Shown: piece after piece, positions 36,640 to 47,700 of the stretch | How positions within the stretch are numbered: position 1 is the stretch's first letter | How the letters are laid out: every line of letters begins with the position of its first letter | Assembly: GCF_004337985.1 (NCBI RefSeq) | Contig: NW_021940919.1 | Location: 899,106-963,105, forward strand | Direction: 5' to 3' | From: Pyricularia pennisetigena | Taxonomy: Eukaryota; Ascomycota; Sordariomycetes; Magnaporthales; Pyriculariaceae | Length of the DNA stretch: 64,000 nucleotides | The notes under the pieces: generated by a model | What the model was told of the DNA's origin: nothing | Seen by the model: only the letters and a program-made list of their open reading frames with translations | Databases searched by the model: none | Program-made: the position numbers and the translations under genes

Positions 36640-38165
36640 CGCTACTGAAAACGTTAATAATGGCGAATTAATTGCAAAAACCTCCCGAAAATGGGGAATA
36701 CCTAAATTTACATTTTAAAATCGATTTAAAGGTTTTTAACCTTATAAATAAATATAAACCTTTATTAATGGTTTTTTACGGAATAGGAAAAACATTTAAC
36801 TAATTAGGTATTTATCCAAACAATTTTAGGGTTTCCGCCAACGTATTAAAAATTACGTTTTTCTACCGAACGAATTTTTTAAACCGCCGGAAAAATAAAG
36901 ATTTTTGGAAAACGTTAAATAACCCGCTTTTTGGTTCGTTATCCAATTTTTAAAACCCAAAAACCCCGTCGAATAACGAACGCCCGGGTTAATAGGGTTA
37001 TTATGGAAGTAATAAAATTTTGGTGGTTTTATATTATTAACCCCGTTATTAACGATATAAAACCGGAAAATCGGTGGAATATAAACGAGACCGGTATAAT
37101 GGAAAATAAAAAGTTTAACGGCCTAATATTAGGTTTTAATGGAATTCGGCCGTTATAGCGACAAAAGCCCAGAACGCGTGGTAAAACGACTATAATCGAA
37201 TATATATCGATTACGGGTATTACCCTCCCTCCCCTCGTTATATTTATAAAAAAAACGTGTAATAATAATACTTTCCAACGGATTAAAACCTTTTTAATAA
37301 TTGGCAATTTTATACAACCGAAAACGGGTGGACAAATAACGAAAAGGTTATCGAATAGTTAAAAAAGAATTTTATTCCGTACACCTAATTTAATACCTTT
37401 AAAAAGCGGTTATTAGTTTTCGACGGTTACGGATTATATATAACGGACGAATTTACATTTTTTTATTTGCAAAATAATATTTAACTTTTATATTTACCTT
37501 TTTATTCCTTATACGTTCTCCAATTAATGGATTTACTGGTTTTTAAACCGTTAAAAAAGGCTTATTATCGTTAATTTGGATTTATTAAACAATTTTGCTA
37601 TTTAACAGTTGTTGGAAAACCAAATTTCTTTTTTTATTATAATATAACCAAATTAAAAATATTTACAATAAAGAATATTTAATTTGGGGGGCGTATAACG
37701 GGTTTATAACCGGTAAATTTGGTTAAACTATTTTTAAACCCTTTTTATTAACAAATAACAGCGCCAACTTTATAAAAAATAGAAATAACGGTTTATAAAA
37801 GGATACAATACCGGAAAACCCAACCCAAAAATTAACGACCCGTTTTTACTTATTTGGAAAACCCCTAAAACGACCCGAAATAATCGATTTTAATTGAAAA
37901 AGCTTTCCCCATTGAATAAAATTAACGCTATTTTACGTTTTTTATTCATAAAAATCCAAAAAAGCTTCGAAACCAAAAATATATTTTTGGTTAACGCCCA
38001 GCCAAAAATTAATTTATTGGAAATATAATTGGAAATAATACAGCCGGTTAAAAACAGGAGGCAAATTCCAAATCCAAACGAGCTTTTGGTTAATAAATAA
38101 AATATTGTTGGGTTGCAGGAAAATAATATAGAAAATCTGGAATTTTTAGCTAATGAAGAAGAGGT
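36640..38165 (+). pseudogene. Fot1/pogo-type DDE transposase relic
   Basis: Plus-strand translation with many stops shows the DDE_1 endonuclease blocks. Near 37,055-37,140 it reads IKPENRWNINETGIM then NGLILG, where the first catalytic Asp of the WNxDExG motif has become Asn. Near 37,410-37,460 RLLVFDGYG-like sequence survives, holding the second catalytic Asp (VFDGYGSH in active members). LLYLPF follows near 37,490. The 3' end is where the nested element was inserted (38,181). Confidence 0.82.
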
Positions 38166-38181
38166 TAATGAACCAGAATAG

Positions 38182-40025
38182 TAGTCTCAGGGCTCATCCC
38201 TGAAGCCAAGAGCTCCACAATTGAGCGTGGCTCAATTGCGGCTTTGCAATGTACCTGTGGGTCCATCCAAAGAACACTCTGATTCAGGTTTAAGGACAAT
38301 TTGTCGATTTTCGCCGTTTATGGCGGTATTTTTGGCCTTTTTTCGACCGACACTCCTTTATTATTCCACAATTACGCAAAATATTAAAAAAAGAAAATAT
38401 CGTTAAAAATAGCGTTTAATATTGCTATTAGCAGCAATTTAATTTTTTTTTTATCTTTTACGATGGCCGAAGTCGATACCACCTGCCCTTAATCCGTTCA
38501 TAACGGTACTGTTTTTTTTTCGATTTTTTTTTCGATTTTCGATTTTCTTTGATATTATTTTTAATTTTTGACCAAATTTTATATTTTTTGCACGTGGAAG
38601 GTCGTATATATATATGTATATATCGTTATTAGAAATTTTGGTGCATATACCAAGTTATATAAACAGTTAAATAAGCGGATAGGCAAAATATATATTTTTT
38701 TATATATAATTTACAATCGAAACTCCTTTATATTTTTACCAGTTTTAACGATAATGAAACCAAAACTTCAAAAATTCGACTACGTATAGAAACAAACCTC
38801 CAAATCCAATCTTACCTATAATATCGGCTTTAAAAGCTGTTTAATAAAAAAATGCTAAATATGTATTTTATAAGTTTTTTTGCTTTATTTGATTAATTTG
38901 ATATTATTTTTGTTTTGCAGCCAGATTTTGTGGTTTTTGCACGTGGGGGGTGGCATATATATCTAATATAATGCTACATTTTGGTACGTATATCTAATTA
39001 TATAAGCCGTTAAATATGCGGATAGGTAAAATGTATCCAATTTTATATATATTTTACGATCGAAATGCTTTTACATTTTCACCAATTTTAATATTAATAA
39101 AACCAAAGTTTAAAGAAGTGGATAATGTATATAAACAAACGTCAACGTAAAACCCGATTTACAATACCGGCCCTTTTTATTTTTTTATATAAAAAAATGC
39201 TAAATTTGTATTATATTTATATTTATTGCTTTATTCACTTAAACAAAATTTATAAAAAAATAGTAAAATAAAATTCCTTAATAAATTGACAAAAAAATGC
39301 CTGAATTAAACTTCCTTTTAATTTTACCAATATTTGCGTAAATTATTCAGGTTTTTAACAAAATGTTATTTAATATAAAAATATCAATAAAACTTTTGTT
39401 TTAATCGATAATTGCATACATTTTGCAGTATTAGGTCTGCTAAGCTATAAATACTGTAACTAAAATTAAAATCAGCATTATATACTATTATTCAAAATAA
39501 AACTTAAATATAACAAAAAATTACAAGTTTTACTAAATATTTTAATATCTTTTCAAATACAGTGGTTACAAAAATGCGGCCGGCATTTAAATAATTAACA
39601 AACTCCAATAATTTTAACGCAAATTACTATATATTTTTATAATTTATATTTATTCTTTTATACAAATATTTAATTGCATGCTATAGGTACACCGTTTTGT
39701 TTTGCCATTATAATGCGAATATTTTGTATATACCCGCTATAAACGGCAGAATACCACAAATTATCCTTATATTAATAAAATAATTATTAGCGATATCGCA
39801 ATATTAGGTTTATTATCAATAATACCGTTATAAAAGGCGAAATGCGACAAATTATCGTTGGTGGTACCGCCATAAACGGCGAAATGCGATAAGATGTCCT
39901 CAGACTAGAACGAGCGCGATTTTTTCGGCCAATATAATTGGTCGAAAAACCATGTGGCTGAAAGGTATATGGAGCGTTCGGTCCCCACTGCGAAGCAGGG
40001 GGGTCTAGTCTGAGCACTGAGACTA
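38182..40025. mobile_element. non-autonomous Mutator-type element with 9-bp target duplication
   Basis: 1,844 bp flanked by CCAGAATAG on both sides (38,173-38,181 and 40,026-40,034). The ends are an imperfect inverted repeat, TAGTCTCAGGGCTCA on the left against TAGTCTCAGTGCTCA on the right (14 of 15). A 9-bp duplication fits Mutator-like elements such as Fusarium Hop; hAT elements would give 8. No transposase frame exists inside, so it would have moved with help. Subterminal copies of a CCGTTTATRRCGGTA motif occur near both ends in opposite orientation. The far right 115 bp (39,899-40,013) is itself bounded by CTCAGACTAGA / TCTAGTCTGAG. Confidence 0.78.
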
Positions 40026-40185
40026 CCAGAATAGCCTGAAAACGATTGTAATTTTGTTCGTTGATAGTTTTATATTTAAATTAGTTTATAAAAGTAGGTA
40101 TTTTGTTGTTAGATTTTCGGGGTGCCGAGCAGGGGGTACCCGACGTTATATGTTCGTAATGCAGGATCAAGTTCACACGGCATGA

Positions 40186-41404
40186 CCACTGACTCAGGCA
40201 CGCCCTGGAATAGCACGAGCAGGATTTTTGACCATTTGCAAAGCTTTTTTTCTACAATTCCTATGCGCCCTTGAGCGTTTGAGCGCTGGGTTGGACTATA
40301 ATAAAGGATTATCCGGAGCGCGATCGGGAGCGGTTAATTGCATCATGAAGGTTTCTTCTTCTAAACCAAGTATAGAATGCTTGCAGACCGTTCACCGGCT
40401 TGCCTATATGATTCAGCAAAACAGTAGGAAATATATAAAGTTGTAAGCATTGTTTTAAAAGTAGTAACATGCGCAAAATGTACAATCACGTCAATAACCT
40501 AACCAAAAATAACGGAGATGTGGAGCCCACACTTCCTCACAGCCCCCAAATAGCAGAATTCTGGTCAATCTATATTTCGGCCAGCTTGGCGTATCGGTAT
40601 CATGGTGTAACGAAGAGTAGTGTAAGCAACACATTGCATACAAGAATGCATGCGGAAATCAACTTGGTAACAGTAAAACGGTTTAAGATAAATGACTAGT
40701 GACGGAAAGGTACCTTTCTTGTTACACAAAATTTTCCCTCCCAGGAGCAGTTATTCGGCGACTAAGCTCTTTGCTAGGCAATAACTGTGTTCCGTGTGTA
40801 TTCTTTAGTGATGATTTTTGCGGTGCATTGCATCTGGCATTCCTTGTTCACAGGCCCTGATACAATTCTTGGATGACCGGGACCAGGTGCATGCCTGAAA
40901 CGCTTGCGCGTGTGCAGGGCGGCCGCCATTCGTGACCTGGTGAGGGGAAATGGTGCCAGTTTGACGGAGCAGTGGGCCTCCCACTGCGTGTAACACGTAT
41001 CTGGGCATGTCGCCGTTGGGCTAAAGTTTTAAAATATCACCCTCCAAATGCGCTTCCGATGTCGTTGAAATTTGCGGGGGGAACTTGATTCAAGACCAAA
41101 ACAGTGGGTATTACGATCTTTTTGCTTAGTATTACCAACAAACCTTGACTAATGTTGCGTTGCACATGGAATACATATGCGTGGTAAGCCGTGTGGATGT
41201 ACGTGACTACAGGGCAGTTTTATTATAGAATTTTTCTAAAGCGCGAAAGAAATAAATGAAAATACAAAATACGCGAAAAACAACTTTATAACCCATAAAC
41301 CAGCCAAAATACGGGTTTCCTTCATTTTCCTTGCTAGACCAACAAACCTTTCTATTCGACCCCAGCTTGCGTAACAAATAACGCCGAAACTAGACTGCAG
41401 CCCT
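40186..41404. other. low-copy stretch without a convincing gene
   Basis: Composition here is mixed rather than strongly AT-rich, which suggests non-repeat DNA that escaped RIP. Two frames of about 75 codons (40,228-40,446 and 40,469-40,699, plus strand) lack signal peptides or motifs. The right part becomes AT-rich. This is presumably the 3' flank of the split secreted-protein gene. Confidence 0.4.
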
Positions 41405-41776
41405 CTAAAGCCCACGGACAGAAATACCGGTTAATACATTAATATATCGTGTAACAGTGCCGTCTTTATGGCGAGTCTCCACCTTTGTGATTTTCTCACT
41501 TTTGATAAAACCTGTATTGCTCCACTTATTCGAGTCCACTGAATGTTTTCTGAACAAATGTTCAATTCCTTTAGTATCGACAGTCCAAATAGTGTTGTAA
41601 TGAGGCTGTTGAATTTCCATTGCAGCTTTATCGATCGTTTCCCAAAGGCCAGCGGCTTGGCAATGTGCATTGTTACGTTCCATAGCTACACAGTAAAGGT
41701 TTCCTGGAACTTCTTGGGCAAAAGTCCCCAAAAGCATAGAAAAGAAGGCAAGTCGGGTAATAAAGTTTTTAAGCAT
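41405..41776 (-). CDS. small secreted protein, candidate effector
   Basis: A single frame of 123 aa. Residues 1-20 form a signal peptide (basic MLKNFITR start, hydrophobic LAFFSMLLGTFAQ, cleavage after the Ala near residue 20). The mature chain has only two Cys, about ten residues apart, close to its N terminus (YCVAMERNNAHCQ). The remainder is hydrophilic with a KVETRHKDGTVTRY stretch that looks like beta-hairpin sequence. No homologue recognised. The frame is undamaged although it lies between RIP-ruined repeats. A different frame on the opposite strand is a shadow. Confidence 0.62.
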   Translation of the reverse strand: MLKNFITRLAFFSMLLGTFAQEVPGNLYCVAMERNNAHCQAAGLWETIDKAAMEIQQPHYNTIWTVDTKGIEHLFRKHSVDSNKWSNTGFIKSEKITKVETRHKDGTVTRYINVLTGISVRGL

Positions 41777-42938
41777 TTTCAGCGGTTTTAGTTTAAAAGT
41801 TGAGAAAGGGTCAAGTAGTTATAAGTTGTGGGAAAGGTTTGGTCAAGGTTTTTATGTTTTGCAGCTGTTGAAAAAAGATGCGAAAGCGGGCAACTTCAAG
41901 GGAATACCGTACGTTTTATGTCAAAGCTACAAAATGCTAAAATTATCATGTTAACCAGCTCAAAATTAAGATTAGTTCATTTTTAGCTTTTTCTAATGTT
42001 AACTGAGTATTCGAGCTGACATATACTTGGAAAAAGTTTATTTAAAAATATATTACAATATTTAGCTGAATACGCAGCTTGCACGATTACATATCGGCTT
42101 TTCCAAGGTTATTTAGCGGCGGAAAGTTTTAGATACCAAATATGTAGTTAATTAATTTTAATAAAAAACCTTTTACTTAAATAAGGATAATTGATAAAAT
42201 TATGTTAGTTTGTTAGTATTTGAGAAGACAGCTTGGAATTCTTGAAACAGAATAAAACTTACCAAGAAGCATAAGTGTTCTTCTAGATTAAATGAATAAA
42301 AAAAGTTCAAAGTACAAAATGAATAGCTTATATTACTGTTTTAAGAACCTTAACTAGCTTAATCCAGATTAAAATAGTAGAACGTGCATAATGTTTTTAA
42401 TCTAAATATTAACTGCGTATATTATATCACATTAGGCCTTTGAATTTATTTATATAACTATTCCACTACGCCTTTAACCACGGTGTTCACCATTGTAACT
42501 ATTTTTGATTTTTAAACCGTGTTCAAGAATATATAGATCGTCGCCGGGATATTAACTTCTCGAACCGTTTCAGCCAGGTTTCAAATTACCTAGTTGACCC
42601 ATAAAATAAACTATTAAAATGCATCATTATAATTAAGAAACTTTAATGCAACTTTAGTTACAGTGCGTATTAATGGCTTAATATTTACTCACTTGATGCA
42701 TACTGACATTTTTGATTCAAGTAATGTACATTGTTGCAACTATTAATAGTATGCCAGGAGAGGTCACGGCTATAAATATATTTTTACAAACTATATTTTA
42801 CACTCCCATTATCTTCCTATGGGTTTTATAGCAGCCTAGTATTATTTGTTAAGGCGTCTCTTGTTCAAGTTATTTAATTGTTATGTTCACCACGCCAGTG
42901 TTTACTTTCTTTTATTCAACTTTAATATTTCCAGAAAA
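41777..42938. other. AT-rich spacer between two secreted-protein genes
   Basis: Very AT-rich, no open frame of note and no match to the repeat families seen elsewhere in the window. The two genes on either side point away from each other, so it holds both promoters. It contains the 5' flank of the ADP-ribosyltransferase-like gene; an A-rich AGAAAAATG context precedes that start. Confidence 0.4.
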
Positions 42939-43511
42939 ATGTATCTTTTTCGCTTTATCACTTTATCATGGCTGTTTTTAACAGTTTGTGTTACCGCTTT
43001 TCCCATTTTTGGGTTTCTTCCTCCCCCCATTTTGTCAAAAAGAAGCGACAGTTTCCTCTACCGCGGTACTTCAACAGAGGAGGGGAAGTCCGTTATTGAG
43101 GGAAATTCAGTGGTTCCAAAGGGGGCGAGCCACCCCCACGGTCCCCTGACTTTCAAGACTGACTGGGAGACCCTTAGACATCACGTGCTGGGGAGGCTTG
43201 GTGATAATAACAACCGGTCCCCTTTCATCTCTACCACACCCAGTAGGAGAATAGCGGAGGGGTTTGTGGCTAAAAGCGAGGATACTAGGGAAATGAATGG
43301 GTCGCTTCTTATGATCGACCGGCAGGGCATTTCTGAAGCGTACAGCGCCAATAGGGAGTTTCAGAAGCATGGACAGGTTAATCCGTTCGGCCAGCAAATG
43401 GAAACTGTTATTAAAGGCGAAATCCCGTCAGGCGCCATTCGAGCTGTTATATTTTATAATAATGGGAAAAAAACGACCCAGCAAAACCCGAACTATCTTT
43501 ACTACACTTAA
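42939..43511 (+). CDS. secreted ADP-ribosyltransferase-like protein (heat-labile enterotoxin A fold type)
   Basis: 190 aa from ATG 42,939; a Met 31 codons upstream is possible but would hide the signal peptide. Residues 1-20 form a strong signal peptide. A Lys-Arg pair at about residues 33-34 is a likely Kex2-type cleavage site. Immediately after it FLYRGTS matches the first motif (catalytic Arg) of R-S-E-class ADP-ribosyltransferases. SPFISTTPSRRIAEGF matches the central S-T-S/T motif. QQMETVI holds the likely catalytic Glu, with Gln rather than Glu two residues before it. Families of such predicted toxins are expanded in several plant- and insect-associated ascomycetes. Activity and target are not shown by sequence. 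The frame is undamaged. Terminal fragments of the Mutator-type family begin 30 bp downstream. Confidence 0.75.
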   Translation: MYLFRFITLSWLFLTVCVTAFPIFGFLPPPILSKRSDSFLYRGTSTEEGKSVIEGNSVVPKGASHPHGPLTFKTDWETLRHHVLGRLGDNNNRSPFISTTPSRRIAEGFVAKSEDTREMNGSLLMIDRQGISEAYSANREFQKHGQVNPFGQQMETVIKGEIPSGAIRAVIFYNNGKKTTQQNPNYLYYT

Positions 43512-43540
43512 ATTCTTAATATGATTAATAAGACCAGACT

Positions 43541-44131
43541 TAGTCTCAGGGCTCATCCCTGAAGCCCAAAGCTCCACAATTGATCCACTCCATTCGCTTC
43601 GCTCCACTTCGTGGCTCAATTGCGGCTTTGCAATGTACCTGTGGGTCCATCCAAAAAACGCTTTGGTTCAGGTTTGAGGACAATTTGTCGATTTTCGCCG
43701 TTTATAACGGTATTTTTGGCCTTTTTTCGACCGACACTCCTTTATTATTCCATAATTACGCAAAATATTGAAAAAAGAAAATATCGTTAAAAATAGCGTT
43801 TATTACCGCTATTAGCAACGATTGAATTTATTCTTTTATCTGTTATAACGGCCGAATCGGATATTACCTGCCCTTAATCCGTTTATAGCGGTACTGTTTT
43901 TTCGATTTTTTTTTCGATTTTCGATTTCTTTTAATATTATTTTTAATTCTTGACCAAATTGTATATTTTTTGCACGTGGAAGGTCGTATAAACAAATATA
44001 CCGCTATAATAAGTTTTAATATATATATCGCATTATATAAGCAGTTAAATAAACGGATAGGTAAAATATACATTTTGTATATATAATTCACAATCGAAAC
44101 TTGTTTATATTTTTACCAATTTTAATAATAA
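43541..44131. repeat. left-end fragment of the Mutator-type element family (copy 2)
   Basis: Begins TAGTCTCAGGGCTCATCCCTG exactly as the complete element at 38,182 and stays similar for about 590 bp, after which another repeat takes over. It has an extra 30-bp hairpin-forming segment near position 43,590. No right end or 9-bp duplication found. Confidence 0.8.
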
Positions 44132-44494
44132 TATTAATTATATGTGTTATTTAGCATGTAATGGGTCCAATTTTATTTGTATATAAGCCATAATAAATAG
44201 TGCCGAAGTGGGGCTGTTAAGGCTGTCGGATTTGCTATTATCTTTTATATGTATAGTGCAGGAGTTGCGAATTAAAGTCAGCGAATGGGGTTTTACCCTG
44301 TACCGGGTCTTATACCCACCCTGCACTTACGAATCAATTACCCTGTATTTAGTTGAAATTTTCACCAAATCAGCAAATTAATGCGAACCCAGAAATGGTT
44401 TGTACGGAAATAAGGGTGTTTTTTCAATAACGTATATAAAATAATTTTTCGGAAAATCGTGTGCGGCACCGGAACGCTTTCTGGCGTGCGGACC
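44132..44494. repeat. LTR-like repeat fragment (shared with 63,469-63,829)
   Basis: 363 bp similar to 63,469-63,829, starting TATTAATTATATGTG (TGTTAATT in the other copy, a G-to-A change) and including ATAATTTTTCGGAAAATCGT. It is sandwiched between two fragments of the Mutator-type family. Confidence 0.7.
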
Positions 44495-44747
44495 TAATCT
44501 CAGGGCTCATCCCTAAAGCCCAAAACTCCACAATTAATCCATTCCGTTCGCTTCGCTCCACTTCGTGGCTCAATTGCGGCTTTGCAATGTACCTGTGGGT
44601 CCATCCAAAAAACGTTTTGGTTTAGGTTTGAGGACAATTTGTCGATTTTCGCCGTTTATAACGGTATTTTTGGCCTTTTTGCGACCGACATTCCCTTATT
44701 ATTCCACAACCACGCAAAATATCGAAAAAAGAAAACATCGTTGAAAA
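44495..44747. repeat. left-end fragment of the Mutator-type element family (copy 3)
   Basis: Starts TAATCTCAGGGCTCATCCCT and matches the first 220-250 bases of copies 1 and 2, including the CGCCGTTTATAACGGTA motif at 44,650-44,666. Similarity ends near 44,747. Confidence 0.78.
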
Positions 44748-47700
44748 TAGGAATTGGTAAACCTTTTTTATTAATTTAAAATTTTTTGTACCCGGTACGC
44801 CAATTAAAAATTGGATTTAACCCGTTTTTTATCCGTTTATAACGGTATCCCTATTATTAACCCAAAAACACCATCGATACCCATTTCGCATTTTAACAAT
44901 AACGATTATAATCCGTTAAAATTTATATGTAAAAAATCGCAAAAACGAAAGGAATTTTTACATATAAATTTTAATCCAAATATTGCAAAATTATTTATTT
45001 TATAATCCGTATTAAGTAAATTTTATTTAATATATTATACGTCCACCCATAAGTATTATCGATACTTATTTTGCATTCTACTAATAACGATTATAATCCG
45101 TTAAAATTTACATAGGGAAAATCGCAAAAACGAAAGGAATTTTTATATATAAATTTTAATATAAATAACGCAAAACTATCATTTTTACAATCCGTATAAA
45201 GTATTTATTATATAATACGTTATATATCCACCCATTAAAGAAAACTATTATTTCCGCAATTTTTTATATATTCGTATTAAATTATATATATATAATATCC
45301 GGAAATACGCCCATATATACTTCGTTTTCCCTTTAAATCGACGCAATTTTTCGCGGTCCCAATCCCGCATACGCGACGGTAAATACCTCCTTCGACGTAC
45401 ACATTTTCCGGGAATTATACGCCAAAATTAAAACTTTTGGTAATTTGAACCTATAATATAAATTCGTTTCCTTAACTGTTATATAGCTTTTGGACCTGCA
45501 CAAACCTTTTGATACTCCTACACGAATCCCATATTATAACCAAATACAATATATATACCGGGTTTTATATAATATAAAAATGTTATTTTGCTGGTAAAAA
45601 CCGGGTACGGGAAAAATGTAATATTGCAAATTACCTCGGTTATTCGCAATAATATTATTATTATCCAAATAATCCTATTAAGCAAATTAAAATAAAAACA
45701 ATTACGCAATATATAACGTTATTCCGCCGCGAACCCCAAATTAATCGATTAATCTATTTTAAACGTAAATATAAATATGCGGTTTTTATTATTAAAATTA
45801 ATTTTATTTAATATAACCTTTTTTGGAACCCGTAAACCGTTTGTAAATATACGTACATTTTTTTAAACCCGGAATAAACCATTAGTTACCAATTTTTTAA
45901 ACTCCTTCGAAACCCTATATTCCACCAACGTATCGTTTTATTTGCTATTAATAAATTTTATATAATTTTACAGTGGAAGGATTATACGGAATCGACTTTT
46001 ATATTGCGTTTAATCCGGGTAATTATACCAATAACCGTATTTATATTCTGGTGCACCGCAATTTTTACAATAAAAATTAAAATTTACGTTTTTAATTAAT
46101 TGTATTATAAAAGGATAATGCGTTTCGTGAAAACGCCTTTAAACCGACCCGAAATTACAATTATAATACAGTATTTGGAACGCAAAACCTTTATTAACAA
46201 TTACCGGCGCCTCCTATTCCTAATAGGAAATATTATACCATTATCCGTTACCCGTATTTTTAAAATTATTATATATATGGACGCCAGGAACCGTATTATC
46301 CAAATACGCCAATTTTTAATAAAAAACCTCGTAGTTAGGAAATTTATTAAACGAAACGCAACCGATATAATTATTCGGTACAATGTATTTACATTTAAAA
46401 TCGATAAAATTAAAATTTACGCAAAATTTTCCAAACCGGATTTTAAAGTTCGCATTATATTTTCCATTTTATTTTTGGGTATAAATATAAATATATTTCA
46501 TATGGAACGTATAATGCAATACGGCGCGTTAATATTAAACGACCCCGCAAACCTATAATAAAAATTCGGACGAACCGCACGCGAGTTTAACCGTAACAAA
46601 ACCGTATATTATTTTGCGCCCTATTGGTATTTTAATACGCAGGGGTTTATCGTTAAATATAAATTAACCAGGTTGAAATTATTAACCGAATTAACCAAAT
46701 AACCCGTAATATTACGAAAAAACGTTAAAAATTTACAAATTACCCATTTAAATTTTTTAACGTATTTATAAACGCGGTTATTCCCTATTAACTTTCCACG
46801 TATCGTTAAATTTAATTTAAACGATAAAAGCCGGGTAAAAGCGTCGGAATTATTACAAACCGGCCTTTTGGGTATATTTAAACCACGCGTTCCGCCCCAT
46901 TGGATACAATAGGAAATAATAAATAAAAAAAAATTAAAAAAGGAGGCGCCAAATATACAAATTTTCACCAACGCTAAATATTTTGGACGAATTATATTGG
47001 ATTTTATACAAAAAACGAATCCATTTTTTATAATAAATTAATTTGAAAATTATAACAACGCCTGCGTGCACTAAATTGGAATTTTACCCGCATTACCCCC
47101 TAAAAAGCAACCAATTAAAATACTTAGGAAAAGTTCCAAAAAAAGTTATATATTTAAATAATTGGATAAATGGGGTATTTATTTTGCAATAACTATTTTT
47201 TTCCCAAACCCGCGGCGGTTATACAACCTATTATCCCAGTTAATATTACCTAAACCAATAATTTTTAATATCGTTAAAAAATTCGTCCATTTTTATAACC
47301 GGGAATGGACGAAAAACGATTTGCTGGAAAATATTCCAAATTTATAATTAATTAAATAATTTAAATAATATAACGATTATTTCGTTGCTTAACTCCTAAT
47401 AATATACGAAAATGGGATATAAAATTACGCCTTTTACTTGCATAAATAACACAAAAAAAGCGGCGGAATCAAAATACGGTGGCATTTTAGGAAATAATGG
47501 ATATAATTAACAATTATTCGGGAAAACAAATTAATAAACGCCGACGAACGAATTAAACGGTATTATAACCATAAATTAAAATACTAATTAACGTTAACGG
47601 TTATAAAAATATCCAATATAGGAACGTTTATAGATTTATAATTTAAAAATTAAAAGGCGATTAAAATTAAATCCTAATTAGATTAATTAACGTACCCTAA

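Larger units (their letters stand above)
36448..40146 (+). mobile_element. Fot1/pogo-like DNA transposon, RIP-damaged, with a nested insertion
   Basis: The left end starts ACGTCGGGTACCCCCTGCTC and the right end is its exact inverse complement (40,127-40,146). GGCACCC continues the inverted repeat on both sides. TA flanks the element at 36,446-36,447 and 40,147-40,148, the Tc1/mariner-superfamily duplication. Removing the nested 1.84-kb element and one copy of its 9-bp duplication leaves about 1.85 kb, the usual size of Fot1/Pot-type elements. An N and a run of C (36,467-36,486) interrupt the left terminal repeat and probably reflect an assembly join. Confidence 0.85.
28715..40185 (+). pseudogene. 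small secreted-protein gene split in three by transposons
   Basis: Three pieces lie in line. Piece 1 (28,715-28,736) is an ATG plus seven codons. The Gypsy element then follows, with its TTTCG duplication. Piece 2 (35,992-36,445) takes up the same frame after the duplication and completes a hydrophobic signal peptide of about 20 residues. It continues with at least four Cys in about 115 residues. Within piece 2 the frame from the signal peptide stops at 36,375. A second frame (from about 36,260) stays open to 36,446, where the Fot1-like element is inserted at TA. Piece 3 (40,147-40,185) continues that second frame for 12 codons to a TGA. The one-base offset between the two frames in piece 2 may be a small indel or an intron I could not place. 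No family recognised; presumably a former effector-type secreted protein, now non-functional. Confidence 0.62.

Noticed and set aside
38182..40025. Helitron interpretation of the hairpin-ended element
   Set aside because: A perfect 9-bp duplication and inverted termini are present; Helitrons have neither.
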